Origin: Chaunax sp. Z400
Taxonomy: Eukaryota > Chordata > Actinopteri > Lophiiformes > Chaunacidae
DNA: 64,000 nucleotides
Assembly (NCBI GenBank): GCA_037577475.1
Contig: CM075193.1
Coordinates: forward strand, 5,464,185-5,528,184
Reading direction: 5' to 3'
Positions 1 through 12,000 of the stretch are shown here, in pieces. Position 1 is the stretch's first letter. Each line of letters begins with the position of its first letter. The notes beneath the pieces are model-generated. The model was not told the DNA's origin and did no database searches. It saw only the letters and a list, made by a program, of their open reading frames with translations. Both the position numbers and the translations under genes were made by a program.

Positions 1-3000
1 AAGTCAGCTCAAATGTTTATGGCAAATGTGGTTCTTTCTCTAAATCCCATCTAAATCCCAAAGTTTGGAACAGTTTAGTAGATAACATGAGATACTCTGA
101 ATTGTTTGTAACAGAATGAAACCAAACCAACTGGAGCCAATACATGACTAGTTTTCCTGTAGATCACAGTAAACTTTGGACAACATAGGAAGCCCCACAA
201 TGCTTTGCAGTACTTATGGGTTATCAGCTTTTTGCACTGGTTCATTTACCCTGAATAGCTGCAAAATCAATCTGTCAAATATGAGCTGCTGGATGCTATC
301 AGGTCTCCTCACAGGCCGTTTTTACTATATGTGTCACTCCATGTTATGCTAATTACAAAATTAATTAGCCCATATGCATCTTACAGCAGTGTAGAATAAT
401 GTGCGGTAATCACACGGTGGGGACCCAATATTCTTTACTGGAGGACTTGCACCTTTTAATATACTTAACTAACTATACTAGGACTAGTTTAGAGGCAAGA
501 AGCTTCTCCCATTATTTTGTGTCTTGTGAAAAGCAATCTGAACATTCTGAGAAGGATCAGCAGACATCTTTATGCCAATGAAAGCCTATCTGCACAGTTT
601 AAAGGAATACATTAGGGAGCTTTGTCTAAGCAATGTAGACACAAATAATATTTTCTTACTTAAAAGGGGACGTGGTGTCTTTTCACCGTCTTCGTGGGCG
701 TTAATACTTTCACTTAAAAATGGAGCCAAGACTTCATGAATTCATGAAACAAAAGCTTACAGCCTTAGGAAATATTTTAAAACTATAATGAGGATTAAAA
801 AAAAAACCTCAACCTGCAGCATCTGAGCAGCATGTCTCAGAAGTTTGACATATGAAAGAACAGAATTTTTTAAGGCGCCTTCAAAACAGCTTTTTACCAA
901 ATTGTTGTAATGTTCAGATTAAGATTATAAAAGTAGAGCAAATGGAAATCATTAATTGATTTGAGGGAGCTGAAAACAACAGACACAAACATTTCCGTCT
1001 CATAAAAAGGGGGGATTCTGACAGCGAGCTCTCCATCTCCCTTCTATTCCCCTTTGCTTTGAGGAGATAAGTCGGAAACCGTTAGATTGAGGATGAAAAT
1101 ATACTGAAACATTGTCATCCAACATGTACCAGTGTTGTCTTTACAAAACAATGCCTGGAGGGACAAACAGCCCTCTTTAGCTCCTCACAGCTGTCAGAAT
1201 GCTTATGCATCTCTTGCTAAGAAAACCTGTTCCTATTCTTCCTGTGTAAAGCCTGCCACAATCATGTCTTTGCTGTTATGACCGTAAACAAATTAAACAT
1301 CTAAGCCATTCCGTACCAAATGAGCCACTCAATTAGAAGCTTGAAATTGATTCTGGCCACAGTGGGGATTATTGATCCTCTAAATATTTGTCACAGTGCT
1401 CCTGTCAAAAGTGAACACAAGTGCGATGAAGAAACGCGTTGGTCTTAATGCTTTCTGTACTACAGGCCACATATAACATAATCCTTTCTAACTGATTCAG
1501 AATCCGACAAACTTTTTGGCTTCGAAACGGCCACTCCTCTTCATATTCTCCATAAACTCAGCACTGCCTGTCTTTGAATTCAAAAGGGGACGATAAAGAA
1601 CTTCATGCCATCCAGATTTGGAGGATTTAAAAACGGCCAGTTCACTATACTCTATACTGAAATGAAGTTATCACTGCTAGACAATGAGTTGTGTTTGCCA
1701 GACTGCTGTCACGTCCCATCACGGTTCTGGCAAGACGTGATGCAGGTGCCAGGGAGGCGAGAACCTCGGCTCAGGCTAAAACCAAACCACCAGCGCTCTA
1801 AGAGGCTTTCTGAAAGCGCAGCGCGGTTGCCACTCACGTCAGCTTTTATTTCACTCCCCCGTATCTGACCACTATAGAAGCAGCAAAGATGGGAATATTA
1901 AAGGGCTCTGATGCTGCACACTAATGTCTGTTACACACTGGGAGATACTGGAGCTTTGCATGTAATGTCAGCTCAATGAGTAGTACAACTGCTTTTCTTC
2001 ATTTTTAACACACTGACCCTTTTTTTGGAACCTACGTATGCATTCAAGAGGGCAAGATAAGAGATGAATACATATTTATTGAGAATAAAAAGATTTTTTA
2101 AATAGCAGAAAATACAAATGTTCATGCAAACACTCTTTATTTGCTCCTGTTTATAGATCGTGGCATCATTAATTGCTAAATATCATCTTTTTGTGTGACA
2201 CATCTAGTGTTAAGGTCAGATTATTGACTATTCCTGATCTACTGTTGCAGCGTTACAGCCGGAGCACTTTTTCATTTTGGAATGAGAGTTTAAAAAAAAG
2301 AAAAAGGACAAAAACTGCCATAAATATCTGCATCTTTGCTAAAAAAAAAAAGGAAGCATGTGTACAAATAGCTCATGTGAAGAGAAGTTGACAATTACTT
2401 CTAATGGCAAATTTCTATGAGAAACATCAAATCGCAGGACTTAAAATTCTCCAGAAAGTTACTGATCACCACCAACAAATAGTCTGGTTGATATTCCCCT
2501 TATTGAACAAACAACTTATAAAACCAAGGCTTGAAATTTCTTCCTGTTTCCAGATTTAAGCTAAACTAACTGGCTACTTCATATAGCAAACAGACATGAG
2601 AGGGATATTGATCCTCTCATTTATCTTTCTGCCAAAGACAGATAGATGTTTCCATAAATGCTGAACTATTCTTTCAATCGAGTGACTTTTAGATTCTGGG
2701 TCAGTTTCTGTGTCACTCTTTGACTCTGTGTCACTCTTTGACTCTGTGTCACTCTTTGACTCTGTGTCACTCTTTGACTCTGTGTCACTCTTTGACTCTG
2801 TGTCACTCTTTGACTCTGGTTCTTTTCTATAGCATCAGTAATAGAGGCTTATAAGTGAGTTTACTGGTAGTATAGGATCAGTACATTAAAAAGTTGAAAT
2901 GGGGTAACATTTCCTTCCTTTATTTTGCAATCTCAGACCACGTGTGACATGTTTTTGTTGAAAAAGCTTATGGGATGCCATCGGCAACATGCATCATGAA

Positions 3001-3491
3001 ACAAAGGAGTTTAACTTTGATGCTCTGAGAACGGCAGCTGCCCCAGTGGAGAAATAACACTGCATCTGTATGTCTTTTTAACCACAATTACATGTGTGTG
3101 TGGGCTACATTTTATGCTAAATTAGTTTCAAACCACTTGATCCTTGATGCCTGCCAAGGTGGTTAGTTACAAAACTTCAGGCACTGCATTTAAGGACATG
3201 TACACTTCAAAGGTATGAAACTCCTACCTGGAGAATGATTTAACAGTTGGCTTGAAAGCAATGTACCCTTCATTAAAAAGCTGAGCCAAAAGTCCTTTAG
3301 ACACTGCAGCACTTCAAAACTAAGGGGAGGGCTTTCCATTAACTCAATGGAAAAAGGCTGCAGGACTGAATGGTGGGTGACAGTGTGTGTTTTTGTTCCT
3401 CTATGTCTTTGCAGCAGAAATGGACACGGATCCATTATCCTGATTTGTCACAGCAGGAGCACCCCAAAGATCTCTTATCAGCAAAACGTAC
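1..3491 (-). other. fam204a: fam204a intron sequence running off the left edge
   Basis: This stretch lies 3' of the last fam204a exon found here, on the minus strand. I searched both strands for the conserved FAM204A C-terminus (LGVKIAKA near its beginning, WGFEAKKRWE and a terminal MGYM in human) and did not find it. I therefore read the stretch as intron, with the final exon outside the window. Apart from an 18-bp tandem repeat at 2709-2816 it is AT-rich unique-looking sequence. Confidence 0.5.
2709..2816. repeat. Minisatellite, six copies of an 18-bp unit
   Basis: The unit TGTGTCACTCTTTGACTC is repeated six times head to tail with no mismatch visible, followed by a partial unit. The perfect identity suggests recent expansion or ongoing homogenisation. 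It sits in the presumed last intron of fam204a. Confidence 0.95.
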
Positions 3492-3581
3492 CTCTCGAGT
3501 GGCGAGTCTGTCGCTCATCTCCTCCGCCTTTGCAATGTCCCCTTCAGCGATGGCCCTCTCTATGCTCTTTTCTAGGCCGGA
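3492..3581 (-). CDS. fam204a: fam204a coding exon 5 (SGLEKSI block)
   Basis: Exactly 30 codons beginning SGLEKSIERAIAEG and ending SDRLATRE, parallel to human SGLEKSIDQAVEEW...LATRE. The acceptor is CTTCTCCAG and the donor GTACGT. Upstream on the minus strand, the intron carries long A and T homopolymers close to the acceptor. The next exon should begin LGVKIAKA but is not in the window. Confidence 0.93.
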
Positions 3582-6500
3582 CTGGAGAAGAGGGGGGGGA
3601 AAAAATTCAGATTTTTTTTTTTTTTTTTTTGAAAAAAGAGAGAGAGGGGAAAAAAAAATCAAAGAGTAACTTCAAAAGTCCCCAGGGCCTTATTTTTAAT
3701 ATGATTGCCATTACTACAAATATGTAGATTTCCCTTCACAAATGAAACCCGTTTTGATTGGATATTAGTGGGGAAATCTTAGAAATGCTACAGGAGATTA
3801 CCAAACATAAATGTGACTCTTAATTACACATTTCCATTACAGGCCTAAGCGGGGGGGGTGCAGAGAAAGCCCCCCTGGTTACTGATGGTAGGGCAGTTCT
3901 GCTGCGATGAGCCTATCTGAGGAAGTGGTGCACCAGATTTCTCCAGCCCCTTAAATTTCATCATGCTAAAATACACACTGGAAAGAGGCTGTGATTATTC
4001 ATGTGTCTCATCTGATGTGTTCTTCAAGGGTCTTGACTAAATGGTAACAGTACAGGAACAATACCATCAGGCTTAAAAAACAGAGCTAGTATAACAGGTT
4101 TCTCGAGTTGCTTGGTCTCGATTTTAATTTATATACTCTATTGTTCTGAAAATATCTGAAGCTGACACTGATGCAACCTGACTAGTGATCTCAATTATCA
4201 TCTGTTATATCTGACAAACAAAACACAAAATAACAGACCATCATCCTTTGTGCCATGAAATTTGTTTTTTTAAATTCTGCTGTTAGTAGATGAATTAATC
4301 ACAACTTGCTGATATGACAGTTTCTTTGTCAAATGCCTGTGTGAAAGATACGATATATTAATTACAAGGGGCTGCATGTGAGGGATGAAGCAGCCCCTAA
4401 TTATGTTGATGTGACAAGTTCTGTTTCATTCTGCTTGTTCATAATTTCCTCTAGCCTTTTATAGTTGGCGCATTCAACATTCTACCATCAGCAAAAACTC
4501 AATTTTATGCTGCTTTGCGATACATTAAGCATAAAGTACTCCAAAATAATCATTAAAAGAATTTCAAATTGAAATAAGTGCAGTTCCCATTCATCGTTTC
4601 AGCTACACTGCTAATCTAGCTTGCAAATATTTTGTTTCATTGGCAATGTGCGAGGCTTTGCATTAAATGTTAATTAATTTTTAAGTGCAGAAATCTATAC
4701 AAATCAAAGAAAGTTACAATTTCTTCGACTGTGAATTTCTCAGCAGTGGTTGAATGCCAATGTGTTGTTCTGGCTGCAGCCACAGAGACTGCATCGGCCG
4801 CTCTAACCCTCTCTTCCTGTGTTAGCAATATTTAGATTTTCATTCAGTTTCTTGTAGAGAAAAAAAACTACATTTGTCTTCAATCCCAAGGGCACGAGAA
4901 AGAAGATTCATCCTAATATTATCACTAAATGTAGCCAAACATAATCCTTAATATTCATCTCAGTGTCAGGATAAGGATTTTTCTAATCCATATGTCATAT
5001 CACATAAAACAATGAGAGGATACAGAGGCACGGAAACACAAAGGCTGGGAAAGAGTTACTAACAGCTACGACTGACACAGTATTAAACCTCAGCAGATAA
5101 GTTGGCAGGCAGGAGTCTTTGTTACCTTCTGAGGGGGACTGGAATATGCAGGGGGATGAAATCGATCATTTACACCAAAATACTGCTTAAGTTCATTCCA
5201 GTGCTTCTCCCGCTCCTCCTGATACTCCCTGTTCACAGATAAAATACGTGTTAATGTTCATTACATGGAGACCACCACTGTGATCAGCCAAACCATCACT
5301 ATCCTACTCTCAGCTGGACTCTTTTTCAGTCACTATGCTGAAATAAGATCCATGTGTTTAGATGAATGTGCATCACACGGCATGGTCACATCATTAGTGC
5401 CGCAAAGGTAAAACACTGGCCTCATCGAAATTCTCCTAACATGATTCTACGTGATTCTACACTGGCTGATGATTAGAAATGGCTGACTTTTGGATGACGT
5501 AGCAAATATTTGCTTAACTGTAAAGGCTCCTTGTTGCTTGCATTTGTACTATAAATCACATGCACTGCCGTCTTCTAATGCATTACATATATTCTATTCT
5601 TTTTTTCAACCTTAAAGGCCAAAACTGTGCTCCAAACAATATGGTGTGATGATCAACTTCCAGACATGTAACGTGTTTGTGTACTTTACAGCAAACATCA
5701 CGATATCATTTCATGACAGAGCCGTTGGAAACCCACTCGACAGTCTGATATGCGAGATTTTATAATTGGCTCATTCACAAGATTTTCCACTTTATTTTAT
5801 TTCATTTTATTTTATTTTTTTGTCACAGTTCCATGGGATGGATAATATGAATCTTTTGGGGGTTTTTTTTAAAGTTGATTTCTAATCTGGCATTATAATT
5901 TGCTACCTTGTTTCTGTAGGTTCTTCACTGTCTGTTCCTGTTGAATAACAGAGACAAAGTTAATAGATTAGAAGGAGCATGAGCTAAAAAGAAGTCTTCA
6001 CATATAGCAGGAGTGTCAATAAGGGTGTTAGTGAACATTTCTCTGTCCTTTAGTCAAACTTTTACATGTGATCAGAATCAGCCATTGTGGCTCAACATCA
6101 ACACACAGGATCAGGCATTAAATTATCATTGAATTATCACTGACACCTTTCTTGTGTCGTCTTCTTTTTCGTTTTCTTTTTCTGGGGACCGTCGTTTTTT
6201 TCATCTCCTCATTTTTCTTGCGTTGATCCTGGAATTTCTTCAACAAACACACACAAACTGAGTTCACAAGAGCAACACAACCCTCGATCCTCTACACACA
6301 GACCAGTTCAACCGGGCGTCCAAAACATTATTAATCACTTTCTGTTACTACAAAGTTCAAGCAGGGGTGAGGATTCAGCAGAAATGCAAGGTGAATATGT
6401 GTTGTTTTTAATAATCAGCCATCAATTACAGACAAAAACACAGCTAGTTTGTATTTCAAAGCTTAGCATACTGCATCCCATATCGACATACTTGCCACAT

Positions 6501-6713
6501 TTCCTGCGATATACCGGGCATACAGCATGTCGGGGAATCACTGTCTGCATCACTGGCAGCGTGAGTCGGCTGTACCTCCACCACTGAGCTCTCACATTTC
6601 TCCCCAGCCTTCCTCTCCCTCTTCTCCTCAACATCATCGCCCTGCTCATCCTCATCGTCATCTGGACTGAGGTCGTCTTCGGTTAAACCCCGGGGCAGGA
6701 GTCCGCTGTACAT
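3492..6713 (-). CDS. fam204a: FAM204A-like protein, five coding exons, 3' end outside window
   Basis: Coding exons on the minus strand are 6713-6492, 6237-6147, 5937-5907, 5228-5126 and 3581-3492. They total 537 nt or 179 codons, with reading phases matching at every junction and GT-AG borders. Recognition rests on three blocks that match human FAM204A from memory: the start (MYSGLLPRGL against MWSGLLPPGL), the middle (QYFGVNDRF, identical), and SGLEKSIERA ending in RLATRE. Human FAM204A has about 233 residues, so roughly 53 C-terminal residues are missing and should lie left of the window. The protein is acidic at the N-terminus and has a run of basic residues (RKRKRKRRRHKK, about residues 93-104) that looks like a nuclear localisation signal. 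The molecular function of the family is poorly known and I assign none. The start codon is chosen by homology and has A at -3. Confidence 0.9.
5126..5228 (-). CDS. fam204a: fam204a coding exon 4 (conserved WxxLxQYFGVNDRF block)
   Basis: Encodes EYQEEREKHWNELKQYFG and then VNDRFHPP. The block QYFGVNDRF matches human FAM204A residue for residue. It is 103 nt, the donor is GTAACA, and it ends in phase 0. Confidence 0.93.
5907..5937 (-). CDS. fam204a: fam204a coding exon 3 (31-nt microexon)
   Basis: A 31-nt exon encoding GTDSEEPTET plus two bases of an arginine codon. The acceptor is TTATTCAACAG and the donor GTAGCA. The phase joins both neighbours correctly. The region is poorly conserved in the family, so the call rests on splice sites and phase. 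Confidence 0.8.
6147..6237 (-). CDS. fam204a: fam204a coding exon 2 (basic region)
   Basis: Begins KFQDQRKKNEE after the acceptor GTTTGTTGAAG and ends in the Lys/Arg cluster KRKRKRRRHKK. It is 91 nt, starts in phase 0 and ends one base into a codon. The donor is GTGTCA, weaker than consensus. Confidence 0.88.
6492..6713 (-). CDS. fam204a: fam204a coding exon 1
   Basis: Encodes residues 1-74, from MYSGLLPRGL to SQEMWQ. The acidic stretch DDDEDEQGDDVEE follows the start. The donor is GTATGT and the exon ends in phase 0. The human protein has the matching IDMWNKFQ across the next junction, supporting the boundary. Confidence 0.92.
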
Positions 6714-6960
6714 TCTGAGCCACTAGTTTATAGTCAGATTATAGCATAATTTATTATTTCACTGCAATTAAAAAAGGTTAGAAAACGGAAAATTACAGAT
6801 TTTGACCGCAGTTGCTGAGACAGGCTCCCATTTCCGTATACACACTGTGACGTTTACTACAGGAGAGCGCCGATTGGCTAGTAGGCAGGAGGATTGAGCG
6901 GATAGTCCAATCAGCGTTGTTACATTTAAAGGTTGAAAAGCGGTGCACGAGGCTCGAGAC
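6714..6960 (-). promoter_or_regulatory. fam204a: Probable fam204a 5' UTR and promoter
   Basis: The bases just upstream of the start codon are richer in CpG than the surroundings. On the minus strand there is a CCAAT box at 6873-6878 and an inverted one at 6907-6911, with a CRE-like TGACGTTT near 6848. No TATA box is obvious. The start site itself cannot be placed from sequence. Confidence 0.4.
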
Positions 6961-7785
6961 CAAGCATTAGCTTTTTAAATAGAAACAACTTCAACATTTT
7001 AGGCTTCAATTTGGGCTTTTTGTCCAGCAGAGCATCTTTACGGTGCAAACGTACTTTTTATACTGATAAATAAACACGTGGAGCACATTTAAGGAGTTAT
7101 AGTAGTCTAAACTAGTCGTAGCAGGGCACCAAAGTCAAGAGCAGGCTGTTGTGGAGCATTTCTAATTGAGGTGATCCTGCTTACTGACAGGTCCGTGAAT
7201 TACCAGGAACCATTAAAATGTTAACCTATATTTGTGTCATGTTCTCAGAGAGATAAGCTTCCTTCTATGACCAATGGTTCGCAATTTGCTCAAAGCGCTC
7301 TGGGCATTACATTATTATTAAAATGATTAGCATGCAAATCTTGTATAGCCCTTGGCACTTGCACATCTACCCTTAAATTGCTCTTTCACACTCATTCACG
7401 TTTGGCTTTCTTTTGGTTGCATCTTATTGCAAAGCCAATAATCTACATAAATTATAGCCTGTATTTTGTGTTCCATTTAAATGTAGAATAAAGAGTAAGA
7501 TATATAGCACTAATGTTTATATAAAAAAGGCCAATAGCTGGACACTATATGGAAAGGAAAAAGGTTTTTATAGTAAAACCAGCATTATTGAGAGGAGTGT
7601 CTGGGAATTGTGTGAAATACTCAATATTGGTTCGATACTTATTCTTGATGTTAATACCAATGGCACAACAATACTTTATCTTCAATAACCGTATCTTTTA
7701 ACAAGAGGCCAAGATTATCATATGATAAGTAGCCATATAAAACGTAGCCACAACAAAACACAAAGAAATAATTAAAATTGACAAA

Positions 7786-7875
7786 ATGATATAATAATAA
7801 TATGATAATAATCTTTATTTATATAGCACCTTTAAAAAACAACTGCTCACAAAGTGCTTTGACAGACAAGACAGG
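7786..7875 (+). repeat. Dispersed fish repeat fragment (TTTATTTATATAGCACC type)
   Basis: An AAT-rich lead followed by TTTATTTATATAGCACC and CACAAAGTGCTTTGACAG is a pattern I recognise from memory as widespread in teleost genomes. Class is uncertain. Its downstream limit is unclear and it may extend to about 8150. Confidence 0.5.
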
Positions 7876-9045
7876 AAACACGAGGTAACATGACAACTGT
7901 AATCACAAAACCATGCAGCCAAAGAAGATTTGAGACAGTTGAATTAAAACCGAGGATGAAAATACAAAATACTCAGCAGGTGATATAAAACCAAAAGATG
8001 GAGAAAAGTTAAGGTAATGGTCAGTGAATACAAGAGAGAGTGAATTTGATGACAACATAAAAGGAAATCAAGACAACAAAGTAATAAATAATAGAAGACA
8101 GTAAAAGGTAATAAAAAGATAATGTTGAAAAATCCACAAAAAAAAATAGTCTATGGGCACAAAACTAAAATGATCTTGATGATTGAGTTGACACTTATTT
8201 TGCTTAATTAAGTAAAAACATCAATCATCAGATGATCTCAAATGCATTTTGTTTGTTTTTGTTCTAAATTAAAATAATTAATGGAATTAATTTCAATTTG
8301 GAGCTCTTTGGATTTTGATTCTGGCCTGACTGGACAAGATATTTCACTCTTTTTTATTCTTTTTTTTTTACATTTTTTAACTAAAAGATTATTCCTTTAA
8401 TTGAAAAGATAATCCACAGGTTGATCCATAATGAAAATAGTATTAAGTTGCAGCCATAAAATCAGAAACTGAGTGACAGAAGAATAGGAAACCAAAAAAG
8501 ACCACGATGCAAACTAGACTTTTGATACCAGCTTTTGACTCTCAGTGACACATTTTGGTCACGAATCAAAATCTATTTTGGTTTGAGATGCAGCCCTTTG
8601 TTGTGGCTGAAATATCTAAAAAAAAAAAAAAAAGAAGAAAACCTGGAGACCTTCCACTCTCCTTGACCTCCTCATGCCCTAAAGCTGAGGCATTTACACA
8701 GTTCAGCTTTGCAAAATAAAGTCCATATTAAACTGGGCTGGTGAGGCTTATGTTATATTGAATGTCATCTCTAACATGTAAAATCTGTATCTCGTCCACT
8801 AAAATCTGCAACCATTAACTGGTATCATTCACTCAGCATTATCATGGCTTTAAGTAGACTTACGTGACAAGTTGATGAGCATGGCAGAATCTGAAGGTGA
8901 ATGAGAGTCACAAAGTCCTATTAATACCACACAATTTTGGCATTATAGGTCTGAATCATTTCATTATTGATTACTCGACTTTGTGCTCTATTTCACACTT
9001 CAGTTAATGTCTCTCAGCTTTCCCACCAACCGTCTCTGTCTCTCA

Positions 9046-9052
<7 letters not shown>

Positions 9053-9091
<39 letters not shown>
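9053..9091. repeat. (TC)n microsatellite
   Basis: About 19 uninterrupted TC units, preceded by an imperfect TC-rich lead from about 9030. Confidence 0.95.
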
Positions 9092-9093
<2 letters not shown>

Positions 9094-12000
9094 CACGGGC
9101 TCCAGTTCATTATTTCTATCATTTCTTGGTAATTTGGAGTTGGGTGTTTAAAACTTAGAGCCTCTTATTAAGTTTTGGCCATGGTGGATAAGAGGCAGGA
9201 CTGTAAGAGCACAGAGATAAACTAATCATCTTAAACCCAAATTATTAGTATCTTACTGTGACAGACTGTTTTTGCGAGCCAGCCAAATTGAGCTTCAAAT
9301 GAGGAAAGGCATATCTGCGGAACTGGTAATAATTTTAAGTCATCTCGATCTGGCTTCGTGTGGCAGAATTCATTAGTGCAGATTAGCACTGTGTACAAAG
9401 TAAATGAGATATCTAATAGCAAACGTGGAGGTCCGGGGACTCTTCATTTCCTCCCCAATATGATGGATAATGTTAAGAGGTGATTACATATATTTTTTAA
9501 CATTGTGACATTTGCTATGTGGATCTGCCTCCTTTCCTAAGCACTTACACTAAACAGTGTTGCTAAATTGTTGACCTCTCATCTTCCTCTGAATTCCAGC
9601 TGCAAAAAAAAAGTGATCCACAAATCAGATTAAACTGTTACCCTGATGTAAGATTTTTTTTTTCAGGAGTATACAAAGGAAGTTAATTATGTGTGTAAGG
9701 AGAAGGTTAGGGGGAAAAATAATACGATTACAAAGAACAATTTGCTGATATAATTACACCAAAATTGGGTACACACAATTGTAACATGCATGTATTGCTT
9801 GACCTGGGTTAGCCAGTGAAATAAATCCTCCTTATATAGCCTTTGTTAATTTGTTTTTATCATCTCCAAGTGGTGTTTGTGCAGGCAGTTCAATTTGCAT
9901 GTGTAATTCCACTGTGCAAATTGACAACAAGTAGATAATTCAGGGAAATAGGCTGGTTGCAGGCCCCTGCTATCTTCCCAAGCCTATTCATTTTGAGGAA
10001 CCGCTGAGGCATGAAACTCATACATCAACTATTTCCTGACAACGCTTAGGCTTATTGTCCCCTAAAATGTCATTACAGCCATTATTTATGAAGCTAATTC
10101 ATTTATTAAACCATATTTACTCTGACAAAATTTGTCACATTCAATCCATATCCCGAGCATTGCTTTTGAACAATGTCTGTCGGTGAGTATGTGTGAACAC
10201 GTACGGCCTCACAAAGTTCTGATCGACCCTATTTGTCACTCATAATGGTTAGAATATTCCGAAAGACGTCAGGAGTTCTACGTTTCATGCACTTTATTCC
10301 TGGAAACTTTTTTCATGGCAAAAGCCACAAAAGTCCACAATAGTGGTCATAACATGTAACTTTTTGTGTGTGTAGAGAACAATAACTGAATCAGATGGAT
10401 TACAGCTAATTATGTAGCACTGATAAACCCCCCCTCTGACAGAATGTGTATTAGTGTCTTTTAAGGCGCTGCAGTCAGACATCTAAAGCTTCGGGCCTCC
10501 CGGCCTGTTGCTGCTGACTTATGGATATGTCAGTTTAGTGCAGCACACTTCTTGACAGTGTGGATAATTTGCAATTGTGAGTGATGAAGTAACACATAGG
10601 GGGGGGTCATACATTTTAATGTTACATGTTCTCTCTGGATTACTCCGTCATACCATTCTCCTGCATCTCTTTCTTTGGACGTACCTGTCACCCAAAAGCA
10701 CTTATCACAGCAGTGGTGATAAGTTCTGTTTGAACTGTTTTACAATATTGATTTGGAGGCATGACATTTTAATTAATACTGGGTGGTAGCTGTCATATAG
10801 GCAGCCTGCCTCATTGGGTAGAATATGAGACAAGCAAGGTGGGGCCAGTGGAGATAAGACTAAAGCACTTAGTGTGAAAAGGCTGTAAAAAGGGATCAAT
10901 GTGGAAGGAGAGAGATAGTCATGGGCTAAATGTAAGGTGAAAAAAAACAGTAATATCTGTGCTCACTATATTTCTGTCAAGGTCTATTCTCTGCCTGAAA
11001 ACACAAATCATTGAGACACGGCGTGCCTTCTGTCTTCCACAGGTTGCAGCGGGAAGCGTGTGATTGGGAGTCTGTGCTGCCAGCGTGCCGAGAGACAACC
11101 AGGGGGGAAATTAGGTAACTTTGTAGCACTCCATTGAACAGCAATGAACTTTTAGGGCTTAGCAAGCATAAACAGATTAAACTGATGAGATTCATCAGCA
11201 CTCTTGTGTCAAATCCGTTGTGCCCACAGGCAAAGCTCAGCAGCAGTAAACTGTAGAGGGAGAGGAGGGCTGGAGACGGAGCACTGCTGGTTCTCCTGGA
11301 TGTCTCCTTATTTACCCAAATCCACTCTTTATTGAATTGGAACAAACACAACCAAAAAAAAGAGAAAAGTATCATGTTCATATATGAGCCCCATATTTTC
11401 CTAAACACTTCCTGTCTGTTATTCTGTTTAAAAATTAATCGTTAATAGTTGGCTATTTTGATCGTTTCTCCCCACCACTCGCTAAAAGGGATGATATTTT
11501 GTACTTTTCCAGTGTCTTAGTAATATCCTGCAGCCTGTGGTGAGGGCCAACCTGCACCATTCCTCCTAATAATGCCATTAAAGATGGCTATTTTCACTAT
11601 GTAATGAGAAAAATGATAGTAAAGTTAGCAAAAGTTATAGCTTTTTTTTGTTTCGGACAATAAAGAGATCAGTTTAGTGGAGGATACAGATGACATACAG
11701 CTATTATGTACAGGTGAGAGCAGGACAACACATTGTCTACAGCAGGTAATGTAGGGCCCGATTTCTCATCTCAAAAACAGTTCTGAGGGCCACCTTTTCC
11801 AAAAATATCATTAAAAATCATCAATGACAAACAAGGAGAAAAAATAAACCTGGCTGTGTCAGGATTCAGGAGTGCTTTCAGGTGAGCTTTACTGCCTGTC
11901 ATTATGAATCCAAAGGTAATGTTTTCACCGTCATATTTTCTCATCACGCAGGCGTTATAGTGACGGGTTCTCGTTTTCAAAACCCGATCCATTTCACATC

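Noticed and set aside
1497..1664. Minus-strand frame ending ...KRSGRFEAKKFVGF, resembling the FAM204A end GFEAKKRWE
   Set aside because: Only FEAKK matches. The conserved RWETKSNMGYM end and the LGVKIAKA start are absent and there is no convincing acceptor, so I take it as chance.
10977..11408. 143-codon minus-strand frame with leucine-rich segments
   Set aside because: No recognisable family and no supporting splice or promoter context; the hydrophobic runs follow from T-rich sequence.
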